Origin: Rhodobacterales bacterium LSUCC0031
Lineage (GTDB): Bacteria > Pseudomonadota > Alphaproteobacteria > Rhodobacterales > Rhodobacteraceae
Assembly: GCA_015689735.1 (NCBI GenBank)
Contig: WVSP01000003.1
Span: 454,031-518,030 of the forward strand
Direction: 5' to 3'
DNA: 64,000 nucleotides
Under the pieces are notes generated by a model. That model ran no database searches and had not been told where the DNA came from. It was given only the letters and a program-made list of their open reading frames with translations. Below are positions 51,481 to 64,000 of the stretch, in pieces. The position numbers and the translations under genes were made by a program. Each line of letters starts with the position of its first letter. Within the stretch, counting starts at the first letter, position 1.

Positions 51481-51504
51481 GCGATCCTTCGTACGAAGGA
51501 TCGC
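51481..51504. repeat. Perfect 24-bp palindrome between rpoB and rpoC (first of two)
   Basis: GCGATCCTTCGT followed by its exact complement, with no loop. The central ten bases are TTCGTACGAA. A second palindrome with the same core lies 5 bases away, nearer rpoB. In RNA the two would form adjacent hairpins immediately before the rpoC ribosome site. Confidence 0.92.
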
Positions 51505-51509
51505 AGATG

Positions 51510-51531
51510 CGAATATTCGTACGAATATTCG
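51510..51531. repeat. Perfect 22-bp palindrome between rpoB and rpoC (second of two)
   Basis: CGAATATTCGT followed by its exact complement; core TTCGTACGAA as in the neighbouring palindrome, but different outer arms. It lies 3 bases after the rpoB stop. Confidence 0.92.
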
Positions 51532-51534
51532 GCG

Positions 51535-55671
<4,137 letters not shown>

Positions 55672-55850
55672 GCTCTAACGCACCTTTCCATGTGTTTCGC
55701 TGCACCGTTCGCGCCGCCGGGACCTCGGCGGAACGGCACCCTGAAACAAGAGGCGACGGATCAATCTGTCTGCCGTCCCACCGGCAGCTCCCGATCCTGT
55801 TGTCACCGTCTTGGGAAACGCCCCTCGATGGGGCTCTTGCCAAGACGCCG

Positions 55851-55885
55851 ATAGCTGGGCTCGGAATTGCTCCGAGCCCAGCTAT
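55851..55885 (-). other. 15-bp hairpin in the rplL-rpoB gap (attenuator or processing site)
   Basis: ATAGCTGGGCTCGGA pairs perfectly with TCCGAGCCCAGCTAT around a 5-base loop. No T-tract follows on the minus strand. E. coli has a partial terminator and an RNase III site at this place that lowers rpoB expression relative to L7/L12, so a similar role is likely. Confidence 0.7.
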
Positions 55886-55930
55886 ATTTGGTATCGACCG
55901 GCCCGATGTTGGACCAGCCGTGTGTCAACC

Positions 55931-56308
55931 TCAGGCCAGTTCGACCACGGCGCCAGCTGCTTCCAGCTTGCCCTTGATGTCGTCGGCTTCCGCCTTGGTG
56001 ACGGCTTCCTTGATCTTGCCGCCAGCCTCGACGAGGTCCTTGGCTTCTTTCAGACCCAGACCGGTGATTGCGCGCACTTCTTTGATCACGTTGATCTTCT
56101 GTGCGCCGGCGTCCTTGAGGACGACGTCAAATTCGGTCTTTTCTTCGGCAGCGGCCGCGCCAGCGTCGCCAACGGGGCCTGCCATCATCACGGCGCCGCC
56201 AGCAGCGGGCTCGATGCCGTATTCATCCTTGAGGATCGTCTTCAGTTCCTGCGCTTGCAGGAGGGTCAGACCGACGATCTCTTCTGCGAGTTTCTTCAGA
56301 TCAGCCAT
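55931..56308 (-). CDS. rplL: 50S ribosomal protein L7/L12
   Basis: 125 aa, starting [20 protein letters not shown], with an Ala/Gly-rich hinge (~36-54) and the C-terminal domain [20 protein letters not shown]. It forms the stalk that recruits translational GTPases. It is 63 bases after rplJ. Confidence 0.99.
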   Translation of the reverse strand: MADLKKLAEEIVGLTLLQAQELKTILKDEYGIEPAAGGAVMMAGPVGDAGAAAAEEKTEFDVVLKDAGAQKINVIKEVRAITGLGLKEAKDLVEAGGKIKEAVTKAEADDIKGKLEAAGAVVELA

Positions 56309-56371
56309 TTTTCAGGTTCCGTATGTATGAATGTGTTCCAACGCCGCAAGCGGCGGGTCTTGATCGGGTGC

Positions 56372-56884
56372 TTACGCGGCCTTTTCCTCGATCGTGGTGA
56401 GGATGGATGCGATATTCGAAGCAGGTGCGCCAATAGCACCGGCGATGTTGGAAGCAGGCGCGCCGATGCAAGACACGATCTGAGCGATAAGCTCTTCACG
56501 CGACGGCATCTTCGCGACGGCCTTCACACCGTCGGCATCCAGAACAGTTCCGCCCATCGCGCCACCAAGAATGACATATTTGTCATTGGCCTTGGCGTAC
56601 TCGTCCGCGGCCTTGGCGGCTGCGACCGGGTCTTCGGAATAGGCGAGAACCGTCATGCCCGTCAGAAGACCCGCGATGCCAGCGACATCGGTGCCTTCAA
56701 GGGCGATTTTGGCGAGCTTGTTCTTGGCGACACGCACGGCCCCGCCTGCACCGCGAACGCGGGCGCGCAAGTCTTGCATCTCGGCAACCGTGAGACCCTC
56801 GTAGTGTGCAACCACCACGACGCCAGAGCTTTCGAAGATCTGGCCGAGTTCCTCGACCACTTTCTCTTTCTGGGCTCTATCCAC
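56372..56884 (-). CDS. rplJ: 50S ribosomal protein L10
   Basis: 170 aa from GTG 56884. [20 protein letters not shown] starts the family and [16 protein letters not shown] follows. The C-terminal helix that carries L7/L12 dimers includes a direct repeat of IGAPASNIA. The 298 bases upstream to the next gene may include an L10-binding autoregulatory leader; I could not fold it reliably. Confidence 0.97.
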   Translation of the reverse strand: MDRAQKEKVVEELGQIFESSGVVVVAHYEGLTVAEMQDLRARVRGAGGAVRVAKNKLAKIALEGTDVAGIAGLLTGMTVLAYSEDPVAAAKAADEYAKANDKYVILGGAMGGTVLDADGVKAVAKMPSREELIAQIVSCIGAPASNIAGAIGAPASNIASILTTIEEKAA

Positions 56885-57074
56885 AGGTTTACTCCAGTTT
56901 GGGGGTAACCCCCCGGCTCAGTTCTACCGGATCGCTCCGGCGGTTTTGGTCCGCTTCAGCAACGGGTCCAGAACCACCAGGCGCTCAACGCTGAGCCCAA
57001 GGTATTCGGCCTGATCCCGCCTCGGGCAGGATTTAACGGGTGATCACACCCTACCCACCGTCTCGGACGAAAGC

Positions 57075-57100
57075 AAAAAGCGAGCGACGAATCGCCCGCT
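57075..57100 (-). terminator. Terminator after the secreted-peptide gene
   Basis: On the minus strand AGCGGGCGA-TTCG-TCGCTCGCT forms a 9-position stem with one mismatch, ending in TTTTT. It is 82 bases after the stop of the small exported protein and would separate that cassette from rplJ. Confidence 0.65.
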
Positions 57101-57182
57101 CTCTGCGTGTGGTCGGATTAGACCCATTCGGCGCGGGTGCCAAGCCCCGACGACCAATTCCGCCGTCGAAAGTTTTCCGCGA

Positions 57183-57518
57183 TCAGGAAAGATAGCCCGA
57201 GAAGAACGACGCGACAAAGCCCGACGAAAAGGTGTTGGTCGCACCACCGGGCAGCGTCACTGTAATGCTGCCGTTGGCATTGACCGTCACAACCGCGCCG
57301 CCGGTTAGGGTCACGGTCGTCGGCGTGCCTGACGAAGCCGCCCCGATAATCGTGGTGAAGCTTGGCGTCAAAAAGATCGATGCCGGCACGGTTGTATAGG
57401 AAGGGCTAAAAACCGACGGCGTGCTGGGTACGGTTTGATCGCCAGCATGGGCCATTGGCGCGGCCATGGCGATGGTAGCGGCCATGATTAATGCAAGCGA
57501 TTTACGAATAGCCATCAT
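57183..57518 (-). CDS. Small exported Thr/Ser/Gly-rich protein, nearly uncharged
   Basis: 111 aa from ATG 57518, preceded by AAGGAG. A Sec signal peptide (IRKSLALIMAATIAMAAPMA, cleavage near AHA|G) is clear. The ~86-residue mature part has one charged residue (Asp), no Cys, and alternates Thr/Ser with Val/Ile/Phe (TVTLTGGAVVTVNANGSITV), which suggests a beta-rich or amyloid-prone, surface-exposed peptide. It lies 31 bases downstream of the beta-barrel gene, so the two form an operon. No known family is recognised; a structural surface-fibre subunit is one speculation. Confidence 0.75.
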   Translation of the reverse strand: MMAIRKSLALIMAATIAMAAPMAHAGDQTVPSTPSVFSPSYTTVPASIFLTPSFTTIIGAASSGTPTTVTLTGGAVVTVNANGSITVTLPGGATNTFSSGFVASFFSGYLS

Positions 57519-57549
57519 TATGCTCCTTCGGGCAGCGAGGATATGAACG

Positions 57550-58326
57550 TCAGAACGAGAAAGATGCGCCAAGCGACACCTGCTGGCGGCTGGTATTGTC
57601 GGTCACATCGAACATGCCAAGCGATAGGCCCAGCCCCGGCAACTGTTCGACATTCAACGAAAAGCCGACATTCAACTGGCTTTTCGTCGCCGAAAGGCTG
57701 GCTGACAGGGATTGCGTCACACCAACGCCAATGCCGACGAAGGCGCCCGGCCCAACTGTGCCGCGCCCATCATCGGACATCGTCGTCTCATTGCCGTAGC
57801 CCACCGAGATCTGCATCGGAATCTCGCGCCCACCCGCCGTTGTGATGCCCATCAGGCGCGACACAGACACGGTATAGGTCTCGTTATTGTTTTTCGCGTC
57901 ACCCCAGCCGAGCAGATCACCAAAGCCAAGGCCAACAAAAGTGATCGAATTGCCGCGCGCATGCACAAGGCGCGAGAAAGCGACCGACAAGGCGCCATCT
58001 TCGCCGAAGGGCTCCAGCCCAAGGATATTGGCCGCGACAGTGGCGCTGACACCATCGATCGGATTGCCGATGGTGTAACCGATGGACAAATCGCCATCCC
58101 CATCGCTGCCCGACACACCGCCGCGGGGGTTGACATAGCTCAGCGCGACGAAACCACCACCGCTGCGCGGCGGCACGGCAGAGGCGACACCAAAAATGGA
58201 TGGAAAGGCCAGTTGCGCAACAGGCGCGGCCCCCGTTTCAACCAAAGCGCCGCCGTTTGCCTGCGCTGCACCGGCTGCGACAACCGCGACGCCACCCAAT
58301 AGGATTGCACCAATCGTGTTTCTCAT
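57550..58326 (-). CDS. Outer-membrane beta-barrel-like exported protein
   Basis: 258 aa. A signal peptide (NTIGAILLGGVAVVAAGA, cleavage near AQA|N) is followed by many amphipathic strands with alternating hydrophobic residues (GGFVALSYVNP, DLSIGYTIGN, MQISVGYGNE, SQLNVGFSLNVEQ). It ends in VSLGASFSF, an aromatic C-terminus recognised by the BAM complex. I infer an 8- to 12-strand outer-membrane barrel. No channel or enzyme signature is seen. It is the first gene of a two-gene cassette inserted between rplA and rplJ. Confidence 0.75.
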   Translation of the reverse strand: MRNTIGAILLGGVAVVAAGAAQANGGALVETGAAPVAQLAFPSIFGVASAVPPRSGGGFVALSYVNPRGGVSGSDGDGDLSIGYTIGNPIDGVSATVAANILGLEPFGEDGALSVAFSRLVHARGNSITFVGLGFGDLLGWGDAKNNNETYTVSVSRLMGITTAGGREIPMQISVGYGNETTMSDDGRGTVGPGAFVGIGVGVTQSLSASLSATKSQLNVGFSLNVEQLPGLGLSLGMFDVTDNTSRQQVSLGASFSF

Positions 58327-58361
58327 GACTGCCCCATTTCCATAAGCACATACTTTGGGGT

Positions 58362-58375
58362 AAGTTGCACAACTT
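58362..58375. promoter_or_regulatory. Dyad AAGTTG-CA-CAACTT upstream of the beta-barrel gene
   Basis: A 14-bp perfect inverted repeat lies 36 bases before the ATG, in the 200-bp gap after rplA. It is a candidate operator for independent control of the cassette. No known regulator site is matched. Confidence 0.4.
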
Positions 58376-58471
58376 TCGATTACACTGCAACCGCATGGAT
58401 AAAAACCGCCTGATCCTTTTGGTTTTGTGGCATATCGGCACTACAAACGCGGCGGATATCCGCGCCTTGAA

Positions 58472-58502
58472 TAAAAAAGAAGCGGGCATTGCTGCCCGCT
58501 TC
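58472..58502 (-). terminator. Rho-independent terminator after rplA
   Basis: On the minus strand GAAGCGGGCA-GCAA-TGCCCGCTTC is a perfect 10-bp stem followed by TTTTTTAT. It is 24 bases after the rplA stop, so the rplKA unit ends here and rplJL must start from another promoter. Confidence 0.92.
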
Positions 58503-58526
58503 CATCAGATGACAGATTTATGACGC

Positions 58527-59225
58527 TCAGTTGCCCGTGGCGCTGTCGAGGTTGATCGACACCCCCGGACCCATGGTCGAGCTCAGCGAGATCCGCTTGA
58601 GATATGCACCCTTGGCACCGGCAGGCTTGGCCTTGCTGACCGCATCAACAAAGGCGCGGACGTTCTCAGCCAGCTTGGCTCCATCGAAGCTTACCTTGCC
58701 GACACCGGCATGGATGATCCCGGCCTTTTCCACCTTGAACTGCACCTGGCCACCCTTGGCCGCTTCGACGGCGTCTTTGACATCCATCGTCACGGTGCCG
58801 ATCTTGGGGTTCGGCATCAGGTTGCGCGGCCCGAGGATCTTACCCAGACGGCCGACGATCGGCATCATGTCGGGGGTCGCGATGCAACGGTCGAAGTCGA
58901 TCGTGCCACCCATGATGGTTTCCATCAGGTCTTCGGCACCGACGATATCGGCACCGGCGGCCTTGGCCTCATCGGCCTTGGCACCGCGCGCGAACACCGC
59001 CACGCGCACCGTCTTGCCGGTGCCGTTGGGCAGGTTGACCGTGCCGCGCACCATCTGGTCAGCGTGACGCGGATCTACGCCGAGGTTCATCGCGATCTCG
59101 AGTGTTTCATCGAATTTCGCGGCGGCGTTGGCCTTGATCAGCGCAACAGCATCCTCAACGGACATATCCGCCTTACCCGCGAAGGCGGCCCGGGCGGTCT
59201 GGAGACGTTTTGCAATCTTACCCAT
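58527..59225 (-). CDS. rplA: 50S ribosomal protein L1
   Basis: 232 aa with [40 protein letters not shown] and [20 protein letters not shown]1 forms the mobile stalk and can repress rplKA in E. coli. It is 3 bases after rplK. Confidence 0.98.
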   Translation of the reverse strand: MGKIAKRLQTARAAFAGKADMSVEDAVALIKANAAAKFDETLEIAMNLGVDPRHADQMVRGTVNLPNGTGKTVRVAVFARGAKADEAKAAGADIVGAEDLMETIMGGTIDFDRCIATPDMMPIVGRLGKILGPRNLMPNPKIGTVTMDVKDAVEAAKGGQVQFKVEKAGIIHAGVGKVSFDGAKLAENVRAFVDAVSKAKPAGAKGAYLKRISLSSTMGPGVSINLDSATGN

Positions 59226-59228
59226 GAC

Positions 59229-59681
59229 TTACCCTTTCACCTCGATGCCCATCGTCTTGGCCGAGCCAAGGATGATCTGCATCGCTGCATCCACATCATT
59301 CGCGCTGAGATCCTTCATCTTGGCCTCAGCAATTTCGCGCAGCTGCGCCAGCGTGATGGTGCCGACTGTCTCGCGGCCCGGCTTGGTCGCGGCCTTGGGG
59401 CGGTTACGCTTGCCAACAGGCTTCAGGCCCGCCGCCTTCTTGAGGAGATAAGACGCAGGCGGCGTCTTGATATCCATCGTAAAGGACTTGTCCTGGTAAT
59501 AAGTGATCACGGTCGGGCAGGGCGCGCCCGGTTCCATATCTGCGGTCTTGGCGTTGAACGCCTTGCAGAATTCCATGATGTTGATGCCGCGCTGACCCAA
59601 TGCAGGGCCAACAGGCGGGGAGGGCGTCGCTTGCCCCGCCTTAACTTGCAGCTTCATCTTGCCCATAAGCTTCTTGGCCAT
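59229..59681 (-). CDS. rplK: 50S ribosomal protein L11
   Basis: 150 aa with [20 protein letters not shown] and [20 protein letters not shown]-terminal [17 protein letters not shown]. It binds the GTPase-centre rRNA and mediates stringent activation of Rel. It is separated from nusG by 173 bases with a hairpin at 59783-59805. Confidence 0.99.
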   Translation of the reverse strand: MAKKLMGKMKLQVKAGQATPSPPVGPALGQRGINIMEFCKAFNAKTADMEPGAPCPTVITYYQDKSFTMDIKTPPASYLLKKAAGLKPVGKRNRPKAATKPGRETVGTITLAQLREIAEAKMKDLSANDVDAAMQIILGSAKTMGIEVKG

Positions 59682-59854
59682 CTGGCCTACTCCTTCTTAC
59701 CAACAGCCTTGGGGCGCGCCCCGTGGCCTTTGTGGACGTGGTCCGGTCTAGCGGTCGCGACCGCCGCACCTCCCACGATGAATCGGATGCGTCACCCGCA
59801 TCCGACAAGGCCCGCCGCGTAGCGCGAAACGGGCGATGTTTCAAACGGAATCGC

Positions 59855-60388
59855 TCAGCCCTGCTTGGCGACCTGCGTGAATTCCAACTCGACGGGCGTC
59901 GCGCGGCCAAAAATCGACACCGACACCTTGAGGCGCTGATGTTCTTCGTCCACTTCCTCGACCATGCCGTCGAAATCTTCGAAGGGGCCGTCGGCGACCT
60001 TGACCTTCTCGCCAATCTCGAAGGTGATCGTCGAGCGCGGCGAGGCTTCACCCTCTTCGACGCGGTTGAGGATCGCATTCACCTCTTCGTCACGCATCGG
60101 CATCGGGCGACCTTGCGGCCCCAAGAAGCCGGTCACGCGTGCGATCGAGTTGATCGCGTGATAGGCCTGATCGGTCATTTCCATGCGCACCAGCACATAG
60201 CCGGGCATGAAACGGCGCGGCACGGTCACCTTTTTGCCGCGACGGATCTCGATCACATCCTCTTCGGGGACGAGCACTTCCTCGATCACCTCTTCGAGGC
60301 CCTTTTCGGCCACAGCCGTGCGGATCTGTTCCGCAATCCGCTTCTCGAAGTTCGAAAGGACGCTGACCGAATACCACCGTTTCGCCAT
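59855..60388 (-). CDS. nusG: Transcription termination/antitermination factor NusG
   Basis: 177 aa from ATG 60388 (MAKRWYSVSVLSNFEKRIAE). The NGN domain carries FMPGYVLVRMEMTDQAYHAI and the KOW domain GEKVKVADGPFEDFDGMVEE. It couples RNA polymerase to Rho or to S10. Separated from secE by 211 bases with a terminator-like hairpin. Confidence 0.98.
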   Translation of the reverse strand: MAKRWYSVSVLSNFEKRIAEQIRTAVAEKGLEEVIEEVLVPEEDVIEIRRGKKVTVPRRFMPGYVLVRMEMTDQAYHAINSIARVTGFLGPQGRPMPMRDEEVNAILNRVEEGEASPRSTITFEIGEKVKVADGPFEDFDGMVEEVDEEHQRLKVSVSIFGRATPVELEFTQVAKQG

Positions 60389-60466
60389 CGTGACCCCGTT
60401 CCTTGTCCCGGCCACCACACAGCGCGCCGTATTTTCGTTTCATATCAATGCCCAAGCTGGGCGCCC

Positions 60467-60503
60467 GAAAAAGAAACAGCGTGCATCACGACTCGATGCA
60501 CGC
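60467..60503 (-). terminator. Terminator-like hairpin between secE and nusG
   Basis: GCGTGCATC pairs with GATGCACGC around a 7-base loop (60479-60503); on the minus strand it is followed by TGTTTCTTTTTC. This would end or weaken transcription after secE, which is unusual because secE and nusG are normally tightly linked. Confidence 0.7.
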
Positions 60504-60599
60504 CATCATTTCGGAGAATTGCCTTGCCGCTTACCCGCCCACCCCCGGAAAATCAAGGCCCGGAAATCGGCAGCCGAAAAAACGACGCCCCGGTGGCGA

Positions 60600-60791
60600 T
60601 CAGCCAAAGGTCGTCAAGATCAGCTCAAGCCCATTGCGGATCAACCAATCCACGAAGAAGAAAAGGATCGCGAAAACCACGGCCAGCGCAAACACCATCG
60701 CCGTGGTCACCAAGACTTCGCGGCGCGATGGCCATACCACCTTCGCGATCTCGGAGCGGGTCTGCTGAAGGAACTGGAAAGGATTGGCCAT
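60600..60791 (-). CDS. secE: Preprotein translocase subunit SecE (single-helix form)
   Basis: 63 aa: an amphipathic helix (NPFQFLQQTRSEIAKVVWPS, then RREV) and one transmembrane helix (ALAVVFAILFFFVDWLIRNG). This is the essential minimal SecE that clamps SecY. Start ATG 60791 is fixed by the family; a longer frame upstream is not used. Confidence 0.97.
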   Translation of the reverse strand: MANPFQFLQQTRSEIAKVVWPSRREVLVTTAMVFALAVVFAILFFFVDWLIRNGLELILTTFG

Positions 60792-60911
60792 GGGTGTTCT
60801 CTTGTCGCTACCTGCGCGCATATACGCATGTCGGGCGGGTCGTGCAAGCCGGCGCACCATGCCGCAGCAAATTGCCTTGGCAAGTGGCGCGCAACTGGCC
60901 ATTGAAGCAAG

Positions 60912-61787
60912 ATGCTGCTGCGCCCTGTTCGTTCGACCTGGAACCATCTGCGCTACATTCCGCTGCTCTCGGCGCTGACTTGGTCGCGCCGGCGGAGTTT
61001 TGCGATGCGCTCGCGCGCGCTTGGCGCAGCGGTGGGATGGGTCTTGCGCTGGTTTCCCATCGCAAGGCGGCGCTTTGCGCGTGAAGTGGCCCTTGTTTTT
61101 CCCGACATGCCTAACCGCGCCCGCGCCGAGCTTGGCGGCGCAATGGGCCGGCGCATGGGCCAGACCCTGTTCGAGATCTACCACTGCGCCGAGTTTCAAA
61201 GCCGCCAAGAGGCGTTCACCGTCATCGGCCCCGGCATCGCCGCCTTGGAAGACGCACATGCCGCAGGCAAGGGCGCGCTGATCGTCTCGGGCCATTTCGG
61301 CCAATGGGAGGCCGTGCGCGCCGTCCTCAAGGCCCGCGGCATGGAGACCGGCGCCGTCTATCGGCGGCAAACCAATCCGCATTACCAACGCCGCCTCTTG
61401 GCTGGGATCGAGGCAGGCGGCAAACCGATCTTGGAGACCGGGCGCCTTGGCACCACGGCGCTGGTGCGTCACCTACGCGCAGGCGGCTTCATGGCGATCA
61501 TGCTCGATGAGAAATATGCCGAGGGCGCGCGTTTGCCCTTTCTTGGCCGTCCGGCCCTGACCTCGCTGGCAGCGGCGCAACTGGCGCTGAAATATGACCT
61601 GCCGATGGTGCCGGCCTATGGCATCCGCAGCGATGATGGTGATCGTTTCGACGTGATCTTCGAGGCCCCGATTCCACATAGCGATCCCGAGACCATGACA
61701 CAGGCCTTCAACGATAGCCTGTCGGCACAGATCCTTGCTCGTCCCGACCAATGGTATTGGCTCTTGCAGCGCTGGCAGGGGGCCTGA
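60912..61787 (+). CDS. Lysophospholipid/lipid A acyltransferase (LpxL/HtrB-like)
   Basis: 291 aa. SGHFGQWEAV holds the H-x4-E catalytic motif of the LpxL/HtrB superfamily, and AIMLDEKYAEGARLPFLGRP is the second conserved block. An N-terminal hydrophobic region is short and basic, suggesting peripheral inner-membrane association. It probably adds a secondary acyl chain to lipid A or an ornithine/phospholipid. It is divergent from secE. Confidence 0.88.
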   Translation: MLLRPVRSTWNHLRYIPLLSALTWSRRRSFAMRSRALGAAVGWVLRWFPIARRRFAREVALVFPDMPNRARAELGGAMGRRMGQTLFEIYHCAEFQSRQEAFTVIGPGIAALEDAHAAGKGALIVSGHFGQWEAVRAVLKARGMETGAVYRRQTNPHYQRRLLAGIEAGGKPILETGRLGTTALVRHLRAGGFMAIMLDEKYAEGARLPFLGRPALTSLAAAQLALKYDLPMVPAYGIRSDDGDRFDVIFEAPIPHSDPETMTQAFNDSLSAQILARPDQWYWLLQRWQGA

Positions 61788-61830
61788 CGCGCCAGTTTTG
61801 CGCGGCATCAATCACATTTCACAGGATTTC

Positions 61831-61906
61831 TGGCAGGGGCGGAGGGACTCGAACCCCCGACCGTCGGATTTGGAATCCGATGCTCTACCAACTGAGCTAC
61901 ACCCCT
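61831..61906 (-). tRNA. tRNA-Trp (anticodon CCA), CCA encoded
   Basis: On the minus strand the acceptor AGGGGTG/CGCCCCT (one G-U), a D-arm with GTTGGTAGAGC, anticodon stem TCGGA/TCCGA with loop TTCCAAA (anticodon CCA) and a T-arm with TTCGAGT form a full cloverleaf, with discriminator G and encoded CCA at the 3' end. tRNA-Trp next to secE-nusG is a common bacterial order; here an acyltransferase gene lies between them. Confidence 0.98.
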
Positions 61907-62032
61907 AGGCCGCGGCCGGGGATAGGGCGCTTTGGACAGATTGTCCAGATGGGAAAGCAGGCTTTCCCAGCGCGGTGATTGACCGCGCGCGCAAACCCGT
62001 CCAAGCAAGACGCCTGTTGTGTGGGTGCGCCG

Positions 62033-62749
62033 ATGAGTATGGCAAAACGCAGTGCCTCGCCGTGGGGCGCAAGCAAGATTGTGAGCAGCCGGGCTGTAAA
62101 CAGGGTGGTCGCCGCCATGTTCGGGTTTTGGCTGCGTTTCGTCTGGATCACCTCGCGGCGCGATTGCGATGGATGGGATGACGTCGCGCGGCTGATTGAC
62201 CAACATGGCGCGGTGATCATCGTCTGTTGGCATCAACGCATCATGCTGACCCCTTGGATGTTCGATCTGCGCAAGGGTGATTGCCTCAGCCTGACCTCGA
62301 CCGGACATGCCGGGCGGCTGGTGGGCTGGATTCACCGCCATTTCGGCATGAAAACGGTGCCTTTGCCCAAACATGCCAGCGGCACAGCGCAGATGCGGGA
62401 GGTCTTGGGCCTGCTGCGCGGCGGCACCTCGATCGGGATTTCGCCCGATGGGCCGCGCGGCCCCGCCCGGGTCGCCAAGCTCGCACCGGTCCAATGGGCG
62501 CGCGCAAGCCAGGCCCCGATCGTCGCCTTCACCTTTGCCGGGTCGCGGATCTGGCCATGGGCCACTTGGGACCGCCTACATTTTCCCCTGCCCTTCGGGA
62601 AGTTGGCACTGATCTGGCGGCACTGGGACCATGCCATCCCGTCACGGCTCACGCCCGAGGACGCGCAAACCTTGGCCGCTGATTTGGGTCGCTTCATGGA
62701 TGCGATCACCGCCGAGGCCGACAGCCGCGCGGGCCGCAGTCCAGGCTGA
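62033..62749 (+). CDS. DUF374/LPLAT-family lysophospholipid acyltransferase-like protein
   Basis: 238 aa from ATG 62033 (ATG 62039 is also possible). VVAAMFGFWLRFVWITSRRD is an N-terminal hydrophobic anchor, IIVCWHQRIMLTP holds the His of the acyltransferase-like motif, and GISPDGPRGPARVAK is the DUF374 signature. Known relatives act in lipid A or lipoprotein-associated lipid metabolism in some bacteria; the acceptor here is unknown. It is plus-strand, convergent with tuf copy 2. Confidence 0.82.
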   Translation: MSMAKRSASPWGASKIVSSRAVNRVVAAMFGFWLRFVWITSRRDCDGWDDVARLIDQHGAVIIVCWHQRIMLTPWMFDLRKGDCLSLTSTGHAGRLVGWIHRHFGMKTVPLPKHASGTAQMREVLGLLRGGTSIGISPDGPRGPARVAKLAPVQWARASQAPIVAFTFAGSRIWPWATWDRLHFPLPFGKLALIWRHWDHAIPSRLTPEDAQTLAADLGRFMDAITAEADSRAGRSPG

Positions 62750-62759
62750 GGGGGCCACG

Positions 62760-62786
62760 AAAAAGGGCCGCCCTCGGGCGGCCCTT
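62760..62786 (-). terminator. Rho-independent terminator of tuf copy 2
   Basis: On the minus strand AAGGGCCGCCC pairs with GGGCGGCCCTT around GA, followed by TTTTTCG. It is 38 bases after the tuf stop and also overlaps the end of the DUF374 transcript. Confidence 0.88.
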
Positions 62787-62824
62787 GTCGCTTGCACGAT
62801 GCGCCCAAGGGCGCCCCGTTCCCC

Positions 62825-64000
<1,176 letters not shown>

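Noticed and set aside
56410..56480. Direct repeat IGAPASNIA in L10 as a novel insertion
   Set aside because: From memory, a duplicated C-terminal segment of this kind is common in Rhodobacteraceae L10, so it is probably family-typical rather than new.

Overview
The window looks like a GC-rich alphaproteobacterial chromosome of the Rhodobacterales/Rhodobacteraceae type. The signs are an ATP12 F1-ATPase assembly chaperone, a bztABCD-type glutamate/glutamine/aspartate/asparagine ABC transporter, the string rpmH-rnpA-yidD-ttcA-yidC-MOSC-engB-argB, two EF-Tu genes, and many ATGA/TTGA stop-start overlaps. The genus cannot be set from the sequence alone. Most of the window is core, not accessory, DNA. 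No insertion sequence, phage or CRISPR array was seen.

Layout. 1-6 kb: 3' end of a TRAP transporter permease, an unrecognised protein, a winged-helix regulator, tRNA-Arg(ACG), an orphan histidine kinase, and a mercuric-reductase-like flavoprotein joined to a TVP38/VTT membrane protein. 6.2-13.4 kb (plus strand): ribosome, tRNA and membrane-insertion genes (rpmH, rnpA, yidD, ttcA, yidC, MOSC, engB, argB), then a 4Fe-4S protein and a SixA-like phosphatase. 13.5-18.2 kb: bztABCD. 18.4-24.3 kb: atp12, a HAD phosphatase, an RluC-type pseudouridine synthase, crcB and rarA, followed by a luxR-luxI quorum-sensing pair and a small divergent ORF.

24.4-45.1 kb (minus strand) is the str-S10-spc-alpha supercluster: rpsL, rpsG, fusA, tuf, rpsJ, rplC/D/W/B, rpsS, rplV, rpsC, rplP, then an insertion, then rpmC through secY, adk, rpsM, rpsK, rpoA, rplQ. 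The insertion at 34.4-35.7 kb holds a MazE/AbrB-like antitoxin, a Doc toxin and a TIGR02466-like 2-oxoglutarate oxygenase. 45.3-47.1 kb has an EamA exporter and a putative glycosyltransferase. 47.2-60.8 kb is the secE-nusG-rplKA-[two-gene secreted/beta-barrel cassette]-rplJL-rpoBC cluster. 60.9-62.7 kb holds two lipid acyltransferase-like genes around tRNA-Trp(CCA). The window ends on the start codon of a second, almost identical tuf gene.

The most unusual signals are: (i) the toxin-antitoxin plus oxygenase insertion that splits the S10/spc operon, with a clear terminator after rplP; (ii) a two-gene cassette between rplA and rplJ, encoding a nearly uncharged Thr/Ser/Gly-rich exported peptide and an outer-membrane beta-barrel-like partner; (iii) perfect or near-perfect palindromes placed 1-7 bases after the stop codons of rpoB, fusA, rpoA, rplR, rplO, rarA and bztD, of several sequence families, two of them as triple-hairpin arrays; and (iv) the luxR-luxI pair set among housekeeping genes.
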